A DNA stretch of 37,155 nt from the NCBI GenBank assembly GCA_021812735.1, contig JAKAMV010000009.1, positions 1-37,155 on the forward strand, in the 5' to 3' direction. Positions within the stretch are counted from its first letter, which is position 1, and each line of letters starts with the position of its first letter. Below are positions 24,501 to 32,168 of the stretch, piece after piece. This DNA comes from Chloroflexota bacterium (GTDB lineage Bacteria; Chloroflexota; Limnocylindria; Limnocylindrales; CSP1-4). Under the pieces are notes generated by a model that was not told the origin of the DNA, did not search any database, and saw only the letters and a list, made by a program, of their open reading frames with translations. A program made the position numbers and the translations under genes.

Positions 24501-25307
24501 TCAGCCGGCCACCGACGTGCGGGCCAGTCGCGCGTCGACGCCCACCAGGGTCAGGAGCCCATACAGGTCGGGCACCACAGGTACATCGGGCCGACCGGGC
24601 AGACCGCCCGCGTGGCGGCCTGTCCGGTCGAGCAGCACCGGCCGGATGCCGACCGTGGTCGCACCGGCCACATCGGCATCGGGGCTGTCCCCGACGTGCA
24701 CGGCCTCTTCCGGCCGCACCCCCGTCAGCTCGAGGGCGTGGGCGAAGATCTGCCGCTGCGGCTTCACGTAGCCGACGCGCGCCGAGGCGATGACGGCCTC
24801 GAAGTGCTGGGCCAAGTCGAGGTCGTGCAGCAGCTCGGGCAGCGCCCAGACCCAGTTGCTGATCACCGCGCGTCGGATCCCCGCCGCGGCCAGCGTCTCG
24901 AGCGCCGGATGCACGTCCGGGAACACGTGCCACGCCGCGCGCCGTTCGAAGAAGCGGGCCAGGTGGCGATAGAAGTCGTCCGGGAGGTCGTGGTACCCGA
25001 GGAGCGCCATCGCCCGCACGTCGAAGCGCTTGATGCGCTGGTACGAGCCTTCGGGCGTCGCCTCGAACGGGCCGGGCGCGTCCCACAGCCCCTCCCCCAG
25101 CGCCTGGGCGAAGGCAGTGGCGAGGGCTTGCGGATCGACGTCCAGGCCCCACGACCGTGCCGCAGCGAGGTAGGCGCCGGTCCACGACGGGTCGACGCGC
25201 ACGAGGGTGTCGCCGATATCGAAAAAGACCAGCCTCGGAGGGGGTTGGATCCGCGGCCAGGGCACGGGTCTCCGGCCTTCGCTCGAGCGGGAATCGCGGT
25301 CGGTCAT
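24501..25307 (-). CDS. HAD-superfamily hydrolase
   Basis: The 268-residue product is a subfamily-IA HAD phosphatase: motif I F-F-D-I-G-D-T-L (nucleophile D31), motif II V-I-S-N-W, motif III lysine in G-Y-V-K-P-Q, and motif IV H-V-G-D-S-P-D-A-D-V-A-G-A. Motif I reads D-x-G-D-T rather than D-x-D-G-T, a variation found in the HDHD3-like branch. The cap domain lies between motifs I and II. The ATG overlaps the ppa stop (ATGA). The substrate is unknown; a small phosphorylated metabolite is the usual guess. Confidence 0.9.
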   Translation of the reverse strand: MTDRDSRSSEGRRPVPWPRIQPPPRLVFFDIGDTLVRVDPSWTGAYLAAARSWGLDVDPQALATAFAQALGEGLWDAPGPFEATPEGSYQRIKRFDVRAMALLGYHDLPDDFYRHLARFFERRAAWHVFPDVHPALETLAAAGIRRAVISNWVWALPELLHDLDLAQHFEAVIASARVGYVKPQRQIFAHALELTGVRPEEAVHVGDSPDADVAGATTVGIRPVLLDRTGRHAGGLPGRPDVPVVPDLYGLLTLVGVDARLARTSVAG

Positions 25308-25846
25308 GCCCCCGCGAGCGGCGATCGGCCAGCCTGCGCCGCCTGCTCGCGCTCCCAGCGAGCCCGGTCGGCCCGCAGCGTCTCCAGCGCCTCGTCTCGG
25401 CTGCGCCAGCCCAGCACCTCGACCGCCTTGTCTTCCAGCAGCTTGTAGGTCTCGAAGAAGTGTTCGATCTCCACCAGACGATGCGGCGAAACGTCGTCGA
25501 GCGACTGGACGTGGGCGTAGAGCGGATCGCCCAGCGCCACGCTCAACACCTTGAAGTCGTCGCCGTGCTCGTCGCGCATCGCCAGACCGCCCACCGGCCG
25601 TGTCCAGACCCGGCAGCCGGTGAAGGTGGGTTGCGCGATCAGCAACATCACATCGGTGTGGTCGCCGTCGTCGGCCCGCGTCCCTTCGATGAAGCCGTAG
25701 TCGAAGTTGTAGTAGACGGCCGAGCTCAGCACCCGGTCGAGGCGGAACACCCCGCGGTCTTCATCGAACTCGTACTTGTTGCGGCTCCCGGCCGGGATCT
25801 CGACCACGGCCTCGAGCACGTCCGGGAAGCGTTCCTGCAGGTCCAT
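25304..25846 (-). CDS. ppa: Inorganic pyrophosphatase (family I), divergent
   Basis: Soluble family I pyrophosphatases hydrolyse PPi with Mg. The 180-residue length, V-E-I-P-A-G-S-R-N-K-Y-E (residues 15-26), Y-G-F-I-E-G-T and the D-E-H-G-D-D-F-K metal-binding region are as expected. The central signature is unusual: D-G-D-H-T-D-V where the family has D-G-D-P-x-D-V, and Y-N-F-D-Y-G-F-I replaces Y-P-x-N-Y-G-F-I. The three metal-binding aspartates are nevertheless kept. It begins 4 nt after the DnaB-like gene and overlaps the HAD gene. Probably active, but the changed loops could alter cofactor or substrate preference. Confidence 0.88.
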   Translation of the reverse strand: MDLQERFPDVLEAVVEIPAGSRNKYEFDEDRGVFRLDRVLSSAVYYNFDYGFIEGTRADDGDHTDVMLLIAQPTFTGCRVWTRPVGGLAMRDEHGDDFKVLSVALGDPLYAHVQSLDDVSPHRLVEIEHFFETYKLLEDKAVEVLGWRSRDEALETLRADRARWEREQAAQAGRSPLAGA

Positions 25847-25850
25847 CGTG

Positions 25851-26963
25851 TCAGTCGTTGTAGAGGCGCTCTTCGATCAGCTTCTCCTGGACCGTGCGCC
25901 CGTCGGGATCGAAACAGGAGTACTCGAAGTGCTTCTCGAACTCGAGGTCCACGTTGTCCTTGCCGCCGCGGTTCTTCTCGACCGACGTCACGATCCAGTC
26001 GCGGAAGCGTTGAGCCTGATACGGGTTGAACTCGATGTTGACCTTGGCCACGATGTGGTACTTCTCGTTCAGGATCAGGATGATGTCGGCCTCATAGTTG
26101 ATGGCCGACGATCCGCGCAGATGGTGGTTGCGCAGGCGGGACGCTTTCAGCCCCTCCTTGTCGGCGGCCACGATCGCGACCAGCGGGACCTCCTCGGTCA
26201 ACGCCACGTCCTTGAGCCCGTTGACCACGTACGTGACCTTCTCGGTCTCGGTGGGCGGTTCGGGGATCACGGGGACCTTCTGCAGGTAGTCGACGAAGAC
26301 GACGAGCGGCCGGTCGCCGGAGAGCGCGCGGTGCCGCTGCACGAGCCGCCGGATGTTGTCCACCGTCGATGCGGTCTGCGACCCGCGCAGCAGGTACAGC
26401 CCATCGCCGTAGCGGGCGATGCGGTCGAGCGCCGGGCGCAGCCGGGGGTTCGAGACGAGCTGCTGGCCGGCCTCGCCCTCGGCCATCCAGCTACCGAGGA
26501 TCTCGCGGCGGACATCCTGGATCTTGATGGCGCCCGTCGTCTGCGGCAGGTGCACGAGCGCCGACTCCAGGGCGATGAGGCGGTTCAGCAGGTACTCTTC
26601 GTCGTGCTCGAAACAGAGGTAGAGCACGTTGGCCAGCCCGCCCGACGCGATGTTGCGGGCCATCTGGAGCGCCATCGTGGTCTTGCCGGTGCCCTGCGCG
26701 CCACCGAGCAGCAGCATCTCGCCGGGGCGGATCCCTCCGCCGATCGTCTTGTCGAGCGGGGTGAACCCGAGCGGGACGGGCTGGTACCGCGCGACGTCCC
26801 CGCTGGCGATCCGCTCGTTGAGCCTCCCGAGAATGTCCAAGGCCGACCGGGGACGCATCGACCCGCCGTCGGCCTCGAGGCCCCAGGGTTCTGGCGTCGC
26901 GCCGCCGTCGTCGGAAGGTTCCGGCGCGCCGGACGCGCCCGTCGGCTCTGCAGTCGTCTCCAC
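25851..26963 (-). CDS. Orphan DnaB/RecA-fold ATPase (DnaB C-terminal-like domain without primase-interacting domain)
   Basis: The 370-residue product has a low-complexity Glu/Pro/Gly-rich N-terminal tail (about 35 residues), then a DnaB-type RecA core: P-L-G-F-T-P-L-D, Walker A G-G-A-Q-G-T-G-K-T-T, Walker B-like L-V-V-F-V-D-Y-L-Q-K-V, and L-R-G-S-S-A-I-N-Y-E-A-D, which resembles the DnaB sensor region. The DnaB N-terminal helical domain and linker are absent. GTG at 26963 is preferred to ATG at 26999 because a strong GGAGGTG precedes it by 8 nt and the promoter box overlaps the ATG. It heads the ppa-HAD-thpR cluster. A role in replication is possible but not shown; it could equally be a KaiC/RadA-like regulator. 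Confidence 0.8.
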   Translation of the reverse strand: METTAEPTGASGAPEPSDDGGATPEPWGLEADGGSMRPRSALDILGRLNERIASGDVARYQPVPLGFTPLDKTIGGGIRPGEMLLLGGAQGTGKTTMALQMARNIASGGLANVLYLCFEHDEEYLLNRLIALESALVHLPQTTGAIKIQDVRREILGSWMAEGEAGQQLVSNPRLRPALDRIARYGDGLYLLRGSQTASTVDNIRRLVQRHRALSGDRPLVVFVDYLQKVPVIPEPPTETEKVTYVVNGLKDVALTEEVPLVAIVAADKEGLKASRLRNHHLRGSSAINYEADIILILNEKYHIVAKVNIEFNPYQAQRFRDWIVTSVEKNRGGKDNVDLEFEKHFEYSCFDPDGRTVQEKLIEERLYND

Positions 26964-26994
26964 CAGGTCCTCACCTCCGGGCGAACTTGGCCGG

Positions 26995-27003
26995 ATCATA
27001 GCA
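26995..27003 (-). promoter_or_regulatory. Extended -10 box before the DnaB-like gene
   Basis: TGC-TATGAT lies 31 nt upstream of the GTG start at 26963, with the strong GGAGGTG between them. It implies a leader of about 25 nt and supports the GTG start. The preceding gene ends only about 30 bp upstream, so read-through is also possible. Confidence 0.5.
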
Positions 27004-27032
27004 TCGGGCCGGGAGCCCCCCGTCGCCAGCCT

Positions 27033-28421
27033 TCAGCGCAGCGGCGTCGACGCGAGCGCGGCCCAGTAGCGGACGATCGTGCGGATGCCGCCCTCGTAGT
27101 TGTCGAGCCGCATCGACTCGTTCGGCGCGTGGGCCTGATCGTCAGGTGGCGTGAAGCCCAGCAGCACGACCGGCAACCCCAGGATCGAGTCGAACGACGC
27201 GGCCACCGGCACCGACCCACCCTCCCGGACATAGACGGGATCGCGGCCGAACACCTCGCGGAGCGCAGCGGCGGCGGCGCGGGTCGCCGGATGGTCGATC
27301 GGCGTCAGCGACGGGCGCCCCGTGTTGATGAGCTGCAGATCGACTCGCACGCCCCTGGGTGCCAGCGCAAGCACCCGCTCGCGCACCAGGTGGAAGACAC
27401 GGTCCGGGTCCTGGTCCGGCACGAGCCGGCAGCTGATCTTGGCGTGGGCGTGCGCGGGGATGATCGTCTTTGCCCCCTCCCCCTGGAACCCGCCCCAAAG
27501 CCCGTTCACATCGAGGGTGGGGCGCGCGCCGCGCCGTTCGAGCGTCGTGTAGCCCACCTCGCCCCACAGCGCCGTGACGCCGATCGACGCCATGTACGCC
27601 GCTTCATCGAACGGCAGCCGCGCCAGCTCCTCACGGTCCCCCTGGCTGAGGGGACGCACGTCGTCGTAGAAGCCGGGCACGTTGACGTGGCCCTCGGCGT
27701 CGTGCAGCGCGGCGATGATCTCGGCCAGCACGGTCGCCGGGTTGCGGACGGTGCCGCCGTAGCCGCCCGAGTGCAGATCGAGGCGCGGCCCCACGACGTC
27801 GAGTTGGGCGTACATCATGCCGCGCAACCCGACCGTGATGGCCGGCACGTTGCCGTCGAAGAACCCCGTGTCGCTGATCACCGCGAGGTCGGCGCTCAGC
27901 CGCCCCCGGTTCTCCGCCAGCCAGCGATCGAGGTGCTCCGAGCCGGATTCCTCCTCGCCCTCGAACACGTAGCGCAGATTGATCGGCAACCGACCGCGCA
28001 CGCCCAGCCACGCCGCAGCCGCCTGCACGTGCAGGTGGACCTGGCCCTTGTCGTCGGAGGCTCCGCGCGCGTAGACGCGCCCGTCCTCGACCCGCGGATC
28101 GAAGGGCGGCTTCACCCAGAGCTCCAGCGGATCGACCGGCTGCACGTCGTAGTGGCCGTAGACGAGGACCGTCGGCGCCCCCGGCGCGTGCAGCCAGTCG
28201 GCGTACACGACCGGGTGACCCTCGGTCGCGGCGACCTCCACGTGCTCCAGCCCGGCGCCCCGCAGGCGATCGGCCAAGAACTCCGCGGCGCGTTGGCAAT
28301 CGGCCGCGTGCTCCGGGAGCGTCGAGATGCTCGGGATCCGCAGGAACTCGATGTACTCCGCGAGACGCGCGTCGCGGGTCTCGTCCAGACGCGCCTCGAG
28401 GTCGGCGAACTGCTCTGTCAT
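27033..28421 (-). CDS. M20-family metallopeptidase (dipeptidase)
   Basis: The 462-residue product is an M20 dipeptidase of the CNDP/ArgE-like group. Di-zinc ligands are visible: V-Y-G-H-Y-D-V-Q-P (His, then catalytic Asp two residues on), R-G-A-S-D-D-K-G-Q (bridging Asp), F-E-G-E-E-E-S-G-S (catalytic base and Glu ligand), V-I-S-D-T-G and a final H-A-P-N-E-S. The dimerisation domain lies in the middle, with D-L-H-S-G-G-Y-G-G-T-V. Length and motifs are normal and it probably cleaves small peptides in the cytoplasm. ATG at 28421 follows GGGAGGGAG at 8 nt. It may share a transcript with the DnaB-like gene 70 bp downstream. Confidence 0.93.
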   Translation of the reverse strand: MTEQFADLEARLDETRDARLAEYIEFLRIPSISTLPEHAADCQRAAEFLADRLRGAGLEHVEVAATEGHPVVYADWLHAPGAPTVLVYGHYDVQPVDPLELWVKPPFDPRVEDGRVYARGASDDKGQVHLHVQAAAAWLGVRGRLPINLRYVFEGEEESGSEHLDRWLAENRGRLSADLAVISDTGFFDGNVPAITVGLRGMMYAQLDVVGPRLDLHSGGYGGTVRNPATVLAEIIAALHDAEGHVNVPGFYDDVRPLSQGDREELARLPFDEAAYMASIGVTALWGEVGYTTLERRGARPTLDVNGLWGGFQGEGAKTIIPAHAHAKISCRLVPDQDPDRVFHLVRERVLALAPRGVRVDLQLINTGRPSLTPIDHPATRAAAAALREVFGRDPVYVREGGSVPVAASFDSILGLPVVLLGFTPPDDQAHAPNESMRLDNYEGGIRTIVRYWAALASTPLR

Positions 28422-28446
28422 GCCGCGCGCTCCCTCCCGTACGTGC

Positions 28447-28471
28447 CGAGGCGGGCCCTCGGCCCGCCTCG
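28447..28471. terminator. Hairpin between ftsH and the M20 gene
   Basis: A perfect 11-bp stem (CGAGGCGGGCC with GGCCCGCCTCG, CTC loop) lies in the 157-bp gap. The T-rich stretch GTTTCTC follows it on the plus strand, the opposite direction to ftsH. On the minus strand it sits 26 nt upstream of the M20 start and could act as a U-tract-less terminator of ftsH or as a leader hairpin. Nothing else is recognised in this gap. Confidence 0.45.
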
Positions 28472-28578
28472 TTTCTCGACCCTCTTGCCTCGGCGTCCCC
28501 CGACCGGCGTCCGACCGAAGGCTCATCGTGCGTGGCCCGCGCGCACCGGCGACACCGGCACGCTGGGTGCCTGCCGCG

Positions 28579-30561
28579 CTACGCCGGCGTGGGCGACGGG
28601 GCAGGCGCCGGACCCGACGGCACCGGGCCGTCGACCGGCAGCTGCCGCGGGCCGGGCTGCGGCGCCGCGATCGGCCGTGGCGTGGGGCCGCCCTGCTCGC
28701 GCCGCGGGTCCGGGATATCGGCGAAGATCTTCTCGAACTCCGCGTGATCCAGCGTCTCTTCGGCGACCAGGCGCTGCGCCAGCATGTCGAGCCGGTCGCG
28801 GTGGCGCGACAGGACCTCCATCGCCCGCGCGTACGCGCGGTCGATGATGGTACGCACCTCGTCGTCGATCAGCTTCGCCACCTCGTCGGAGTAGTTGCGC
28901 TGCTCCCCGATTTCACGGCCCAGGAAGACCATCTCCTCACGCTTGCCGAGAGCGAGCGGGCCGAGCTTCTCGCTCATACCGTACTCGGTGACCATGCGGC
29001 GCGCCAGGTTGGTGGCCTTCTCGATGTCGTTCGAGGCACCGGTCGTCGTGTCGCCGAAGACGAGTTTCTCGGCGGCGTTGCCGCCGAGCAGCCCGGCGAT
29101 CTTGTCCTCGAACTCCGACTTCGACTGGAGATAGCGGTCTTCTTCGGGAAGCGCCATCGTGTAGCCGAGCGCCATGCCTCGGCTGATGATGGTCACCTTG
29201 GTGACGGGATCGCACTTGGGCAGGATGCGCTGCACGAGGGCATGACCGCCCTCGTGGTAGGCGATGATCGCCTTTTCGGCGTCGCTGATGATGCGGCTCT
29301 TGCGCTCGGGGCCGGCCATCACACGGTCGAGCGCCTCGGCGAACTCGGAGGCGCCGATCACCTTCTTGTTGCGCCGGGCCGCCAGGATCGCCGCCTCGTT
29401 CACGATGTTGGCAAGATCCGCTCCTGAAAAGCCAGGCGACTGGCGCGCGATCTGCTCCAGGTTGAGCGCCTTGTCGAGCGGCTTGCCCCGCACGTGGACC
29501 CGCAGGATCTCCAGGCGACCCCTCATGTCGGGTCGATCGAGGATCACCTGGCGGTCGAAGCGACCGGGGCGTAGCAGCGCCGGGTCGAGCACATCGGGCC
29601 GGTTGGTGGCCGCGATCACGATCACGTTGGTGTTCGTGTCGAAGCCGTCCATCTCGACCAGGATCTGATTCAAGGTCTGTTCGCGCTCGTCGTGCGAGCC
29701 GCCGAGGCCTGCGCCGCGCTGGCGGCCGACCGCGTCGATCTCATCGACGAAGACGATACAGGGGCTATTGCGCTTGGCCTGGTCGAAGAGGTCGCGCACG
29801 CGGGATGCGCCGACGCCGACGAACATTTCGACGAACTCGGAGCCCGAGATCGAGAAGAAGGGCACGCCGGCTTCGCCGGCAACGGCGCGCGCGAGCAGCG
29901 TCTTGCCGGTCCCCGGCGAACCGATCAGCAGGACTCCGCGGGGGATCCGCGCGCCGAGCGAGTTGAACTTCTCCGGGTACTTGAGGAACTCCACGACCTC
30001 CTGGAGCTCGGCCTTGGCTTCGTCGACGCCCGCCACGTCAGCAAACGTGACGACCGTCTTGTTGCCCAGGAACATGCGAGCGCGACTCTTGCCGAAGCTC
30101 ATCGCCTGGTTGTTGGTGCCTTGCGCCTGCCGCATCATGATGAAGATGAACCCGCCGATCAGCAGCACGGGCAGCAGCGCGCTGATCAGGAGCCCTAGCC
30201 ACTGCCCGGTCTGTGAGGCGGGCTGCGGGACCACCGGGACGTCGAGGCAGGTGGCAGCCGCGCCGGGCTCCGCGCAGGTGGCCCGGATGTCCGCCATCAA
30301 GCTGTCGCCGAGCGTGCCCGGCACCTGGCTCGTCTTCGTTTGACCGGGAGGGTCTTTCAAGGTGATCGTGAGCTGGGTGCCCTGCTCGACGACCGACGCG
30401 ACTTGACCGGCCTTGACGAGTCCGAGGAACGAGTTGGTACCCCCGCTGTAGGGGATATCCGTGCTGTTAGGGGGAGGCATGAAAACGGTGTACAGCAACG
30501 CCGCCGTCCCCACGACGAGGATCAGCATGACGATGCCGTTTCTGAGGAAGCGCGTGTTCAA
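28579..30561 (-). CDS. ftsH: ATP-dependent zinc metalloprotease FtsH
   Basis: FtsH is a membrane-bound AAA+ protease that degrades misfolded membrane proteins and regulators. The 660-residue product has two membrane helices (about 8-28 and 121-143) flanking a small periplasmic/extracellular domain. The AAA module has Walker A G-S-P-G-T-G-K-T (214-221, GSPG in place of GPPG), Walker [10 protein letters not shown] (268-276) and arginine-finger region R-P-G-R-F-D-R (331-337). The zinc site is H-E-G-G-H (436-440), with the third ligand in S-N-D-I-E-K-A-T. The C-terminal tail is Pro/Ala rich. The TTG at 30561 is the start: it precedes the first helix and has GGAGGG 9 nt upstream, whereas the first ATG would cut the helix. 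It is divergent from the cys operon. Confidence 0.95.
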   Translation of the reverse strand: MNTRFLRNGIVMLILVVGTAALLYTVFMPPPNSTDIPYSGGTNSFLGLVKAGQVASVVEQGTQLTITLKDPPGQTKTSQVPGTLGDSLMADIRATCAEPGAAATCLDVPVVPQPASQTGQWLGLLISALLPVLLIGGFIFIMMRQAQGTNNQAMSFGKSRARMFLGNKTVVTFADVAGVDEAKAELQEVVEFLKYPEKFNSLGARIPRGVLLIGSPGTGKTLLARAVAGEAGVPFFSISGSEFVEMFVGVGASRVRDLFDQAKRNSPCIVFVDEIDAVGRQRGAGLGGSHDEREQTLNQILVEMDGFDTNTNVIVIAATNRPDVLDPALLRPGRFDRQVILDRPDMRGRLEILRVHVRGKPLDKALNLEQIARQSPGFSGADLANIVNEAAILAARRNKKVIGASEFAEALDRVMAGPERKSRIISDAEKAIIAYHEGGHALVQRILPKCDPVTKVTIISRGMALGYTMALPEEDRYLQSKSEFEDKIAGLLGGNAAEKLVFGDTTTGASNDIEKATNLARRMVTEYGMSEKLGPLALGKREEMVFLGREIGEQRNYSDEVAKLIDDEVRTIIDRAYARAMEVLSRHRDRLDMLAQRLVAEETLDHAEFEKIFADIPDPRREQGGPTPRPIAAPQPGPRQLPVDGPVPSGPAPAPSPTPA

Positions 30562-30621
30562 GAAGGGAGACCCTCCGGGTCGTTGCGAGGCGCCCCGCGG
30601 AAGCCGCGGCAGCGTATCCGG

Positions 30622-30627
30622 ATTATA
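30622..30627 (-). promoter_or_regulatory. Consensus -10 box of ftsH
   Basis: A perfect TATAAT on the minus strand, predicting a start near 30615 and a leader of about 54 nt that contains the GGAGGG ribosome binding site. No -35 consensus is found at 16-18 bp; that position is occupied by a tandem repeat. Confidence 0.65.
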
Positions 30628-30628
30628 G

Positions 30629-30661
30629 GCCCGCCCCGCGCGAATGAGCCCGCCCCGCGCG
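30629..30661. repeat. 14-bp tandem direct repeat over the -35 region of ftsH
   Basis: GCCCGCCCCGCGCG occurs at 30629-30642 and again at 30648-30661, perfectly identical with 19-bp spacing (about two helical turns). One copy abuts the -10 hexamer and the other covers the -35 position. This is the layout of a dimeric activator or repressor site. Confidence 0.65.
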
Positions 30662-30836
30662 CCACGACGATCAGGCCGTTGCCGGGCGGTCGCTCGCCTG
30701 TCGGGGCGGACGATGCGGGCGGATCGCACGGGCGTGCCCGCCACTCGCATGGCGCCATCGGGCCGCCGCCGCTCGTGGAGTTCGTCGCGTGGCCAGGGCC
30801 ATGAGCCACGGGGCGCTGCTTCTGCCGCCGAAGCGC

Positions 30837-30866
30837 TGGACAAGTCGGGATCGGATCGCGTAGAGT
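30837..30866 (+). promoter_or_regulatory. Promoter of the cysteine leader and sulfate assimilation operon
   Basis: TGGACA (5 of 6), an 18-bp spacer and TAGAGT (4 of 6) predict a transcription start near 30873, only about 4 nt before the leader-peptide ATG at 30877. Between this promoter and the ftsH repeats (30662-30836) I see no gene or clear site. Confidence 0.6.
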
Positions 30867-30876
30867 CAGAGCCCTC

Positions 30877-30960
30877 ATGAGCGAGCTCCGTCATCTGATG
30901 CGTTGCGCGTGTACCTGTCGCCGGCGAGTGTCGGCCGGGTGCGAGCGCGCCACCATCTAG
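30877..30960 (+). CDS. Cysteine-rich leader peptide (27 residues) of the sulfate assimilation operon
   Basis: A short ORF begins about 10 nt after the -10 box and ends in TAG 142 nt before the first operon gene. It encodes [20 protein letters not shown] then G-C-E-R-A-T-I, with cysteines at 10, 12, 14 and 22 (15 percent Cys, against well under 1 percent in the neighbouring proteins). There is no Shine-Dalgarno sequence, consistent with leaderless initiation; an internal ATG at codon 8 would give the same Cys block. Polycysteine leader peptides that attenuate sulfur operons are known in mycobacteria. Here the Cys codons precede alternative RNA stems, so translation speed through them could report Cys-tRNA charging. 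Coding status is inferred from context, not from homology. Confidence 0.7.
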   Translation: MSELRHLMRCACTCRRRVSAGCERATI

Positions 30961-31099
30961 CCGGGACGCTCGCCGCTCCCCGCCGATCCGGCCGACCTCG
31001 CAGGCCCAGCGCCCAACGCGTCTGGTCTGCCCCCGATCCTCGGGGTAGCTGCTCCCCTGCAATCGCGGACCAGCGCGTGCCCTGTTACGCGTCGAGGTC
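30930..31099 (+). promoter_or_regulatory. Predicted cysteine-responsive translational attenuator
   Basis: Two exclusive foldings are visible. Stem A: 30930-30940 pairs with 30986-30996 (11 bp, one G-U) and stacks on 30941-30947 pairing with 30967-30973 (7 bp). Stem B: GACCTCG at 30994-31000 pairs with CGAGGTC at 31093-31099, covering the GAGG ribosome binding site of the first gene. It is extended by ACGCGT 31016-31021 with 31087-31092 and CTGGTC 31022-31027 with GACCAG 31068-31073; a small hairpin (31031-31045) sits inside. Stems A and B share 30994-30996. A ribosome waiting at the Cys codons leaves stem A free to form and opens the ribosome binding site; a ribosome reaching the stop codon covers stem A, so B closes it. 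No U-run is present, so control would be translational. Confidence 0.65.
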
Positions 31100-31102
31100 C
31101 CC

Positions 31103-32164
31103 GTGTCCGCAATACTCGAGTCACCCCGCCCATCCGGCTTCCGAGCGTCAGGCTCGCCTGCCCTCCCGACCGCCCGCGTCGACCCGCCAACCGAGCTCGT
31201 GTCGGAGTCGCCGAGCTTGGCTGCTCGGGGACTCGGCACGACCGGGCCAACCGTCGCGGCTCCCCTGGTCGCCGCCAGTGACACCGTCCCGCGGCCGCGC
31301 AGCGCGGCCGCCAAGGCTCTCCGCGCGCTCGTCGTGGCGCCCAGCATCGGGCTCTCGATCGCCTTCGGATCGATCGCTGCCGCGCCGTCCGACGACCGCC
31401 TCATCCTCGTGGCCGCCGCCGTCGTCGCCGCGGCAGCGGGTCTCTCGGCCACGACGATCGGTGTCTTCGGCGGCGTCCTCGTGCCGGGACTCCTGCTCCT
31501 GGGCATCGAGCCGCGCGTGGCGGCTCCGATCTCGCTCGTCCTCCAGGTGCTCGTCATGCCGCTCGGCGCGGCCAGCCATGCTGTGGTTGGGCACGTCGAG
31601 CGGGCGATCACCGTCCCACTGATCGTGGGCGCCATCATCGGGGGCACGGGCGGCGCGCTCGTCTCGTCGACCGTCCCGGCCGAGATCGGAGCGCGGGCGG
31701 TGGCCTTCGTGATCATCGTCGTCGGCGTGATCGTCCTGGCCAGACTGCGAGCCGGGTACGCGGCGGGATGCGTCGGCCACGCGGAGGTCCACGCCGTCCG
31801 GATCGGGGGGATCGGGACGGTCGCCGGCTTCGCGTCGGGGATCTCGGGCGCCGGGTGGGGGCCGATCGCGGTGACGCTCCTGACCCGCTCGGGCGTCGAT
31901 CCCCGCCATGCGGTCGGCAGCTCCCTGGTCGGACGGATCGCCATGGCGGTCGCCGCGCTCGCGATCTACGGCGTCTCGACGGCGGCCACAGGCGGCAGCC
32001 AGCTGGACCTGCGCCTCCTCGCCGTGCTCCTCGCCGCCTCGGCGGCCGCGATGGTCCCGGGTACGCTGCTCATGGCACGCCTCGGCCGGGGACCGGCAGC
32101 GGGGGCAGTGGCCGTCCTCTCGATCGGTCTCGCGCTCCCGACGCTGCTCACCGGCGGGAGATAG
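31103..32164 (+). CDS. TauE/SafE-family sulfite/sulfonate or sulfate permease
   Basis: The 353-residue product has a Ser/Pro-rich soluble N-terminus of about 75 residues, then about eight hydrophobic helices. These include two internally related G-G-V-L-V-P-G-L / [11 protein letters not shown] motifs typical of TauE/SafE exporters and permeases. It is first in the cys operon, so uptake of sulfate or a related sulfur anion is the likely role, although export of sulfite is also known in this family. GTG at 31103 is preceded by GAGG at 5 nt, exactly the element predicted to be masked by the leader RNA. The first 20 codons have lower third-position GC than the rest, so a start at GTG 31199 cannot be excluded. 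cysH begins 4 nt after its stop. Confidence 0.85.
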   Translation: MSAILESPRPSGFRASGSPALPTARVDPPTELVSESPSLAARGLGTTGPTVAAPLVAASDTVPRPRSAAAKALRALVVAPSIGLSIAFGSIAAAPSDDRLILVAAAVVAAAAGLSATTIGVFGGVLVPGLLLLGIEPRVAAPISLVLQVLVMPLGAASHAVVGHVERAITVPLIVGAIIGGTGGALVSSTVPAEIGARAVAFVIIVVGVIVLARLRAGYAAGCVGHAEVHAVRIGGIGTVAGFASGISGAGWGPIAVTLLTRSGVDPRHAVGSSLVGRIAMAVAALAIYGVSTAATGGSQLDLRLLAVLLAASAAAMVPGTLLMARLGRGPAAGAVAVLSIGLALPTLLTGGR

Positions 32165-32168
32165 GCCG

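Noticed and set aside
24501..25307. HAD motif I D-x-G-D-T as a sign of inactivity
   Set aside because: The variation occurs in known HAD subgroups and all other motifs are intact.
25776..28847. 3-kb plus-strand open frame antisense to ppa, DnaB-like and M20 genes
   Set aside because: Shadow frame created by GC-rich third positions of the real minus-strand genes.
30898..30960. Shorter version of the Cys leader starting at codon 8
   Set aside because: Kept only as an alternative: it lacks a ribosome binding site, while the first ATG lies at near-leaderless distance from the promoter. The Cys codons are the same in both.
31017..31077. Helix CGCG-x-CTGGTC with GACCAGCGCG as an independent terminator in the cys leader
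   Set aside because: No T-run follows, and the pairing segments fit better as the inner part of the ribosome-binding-site-masking structure.
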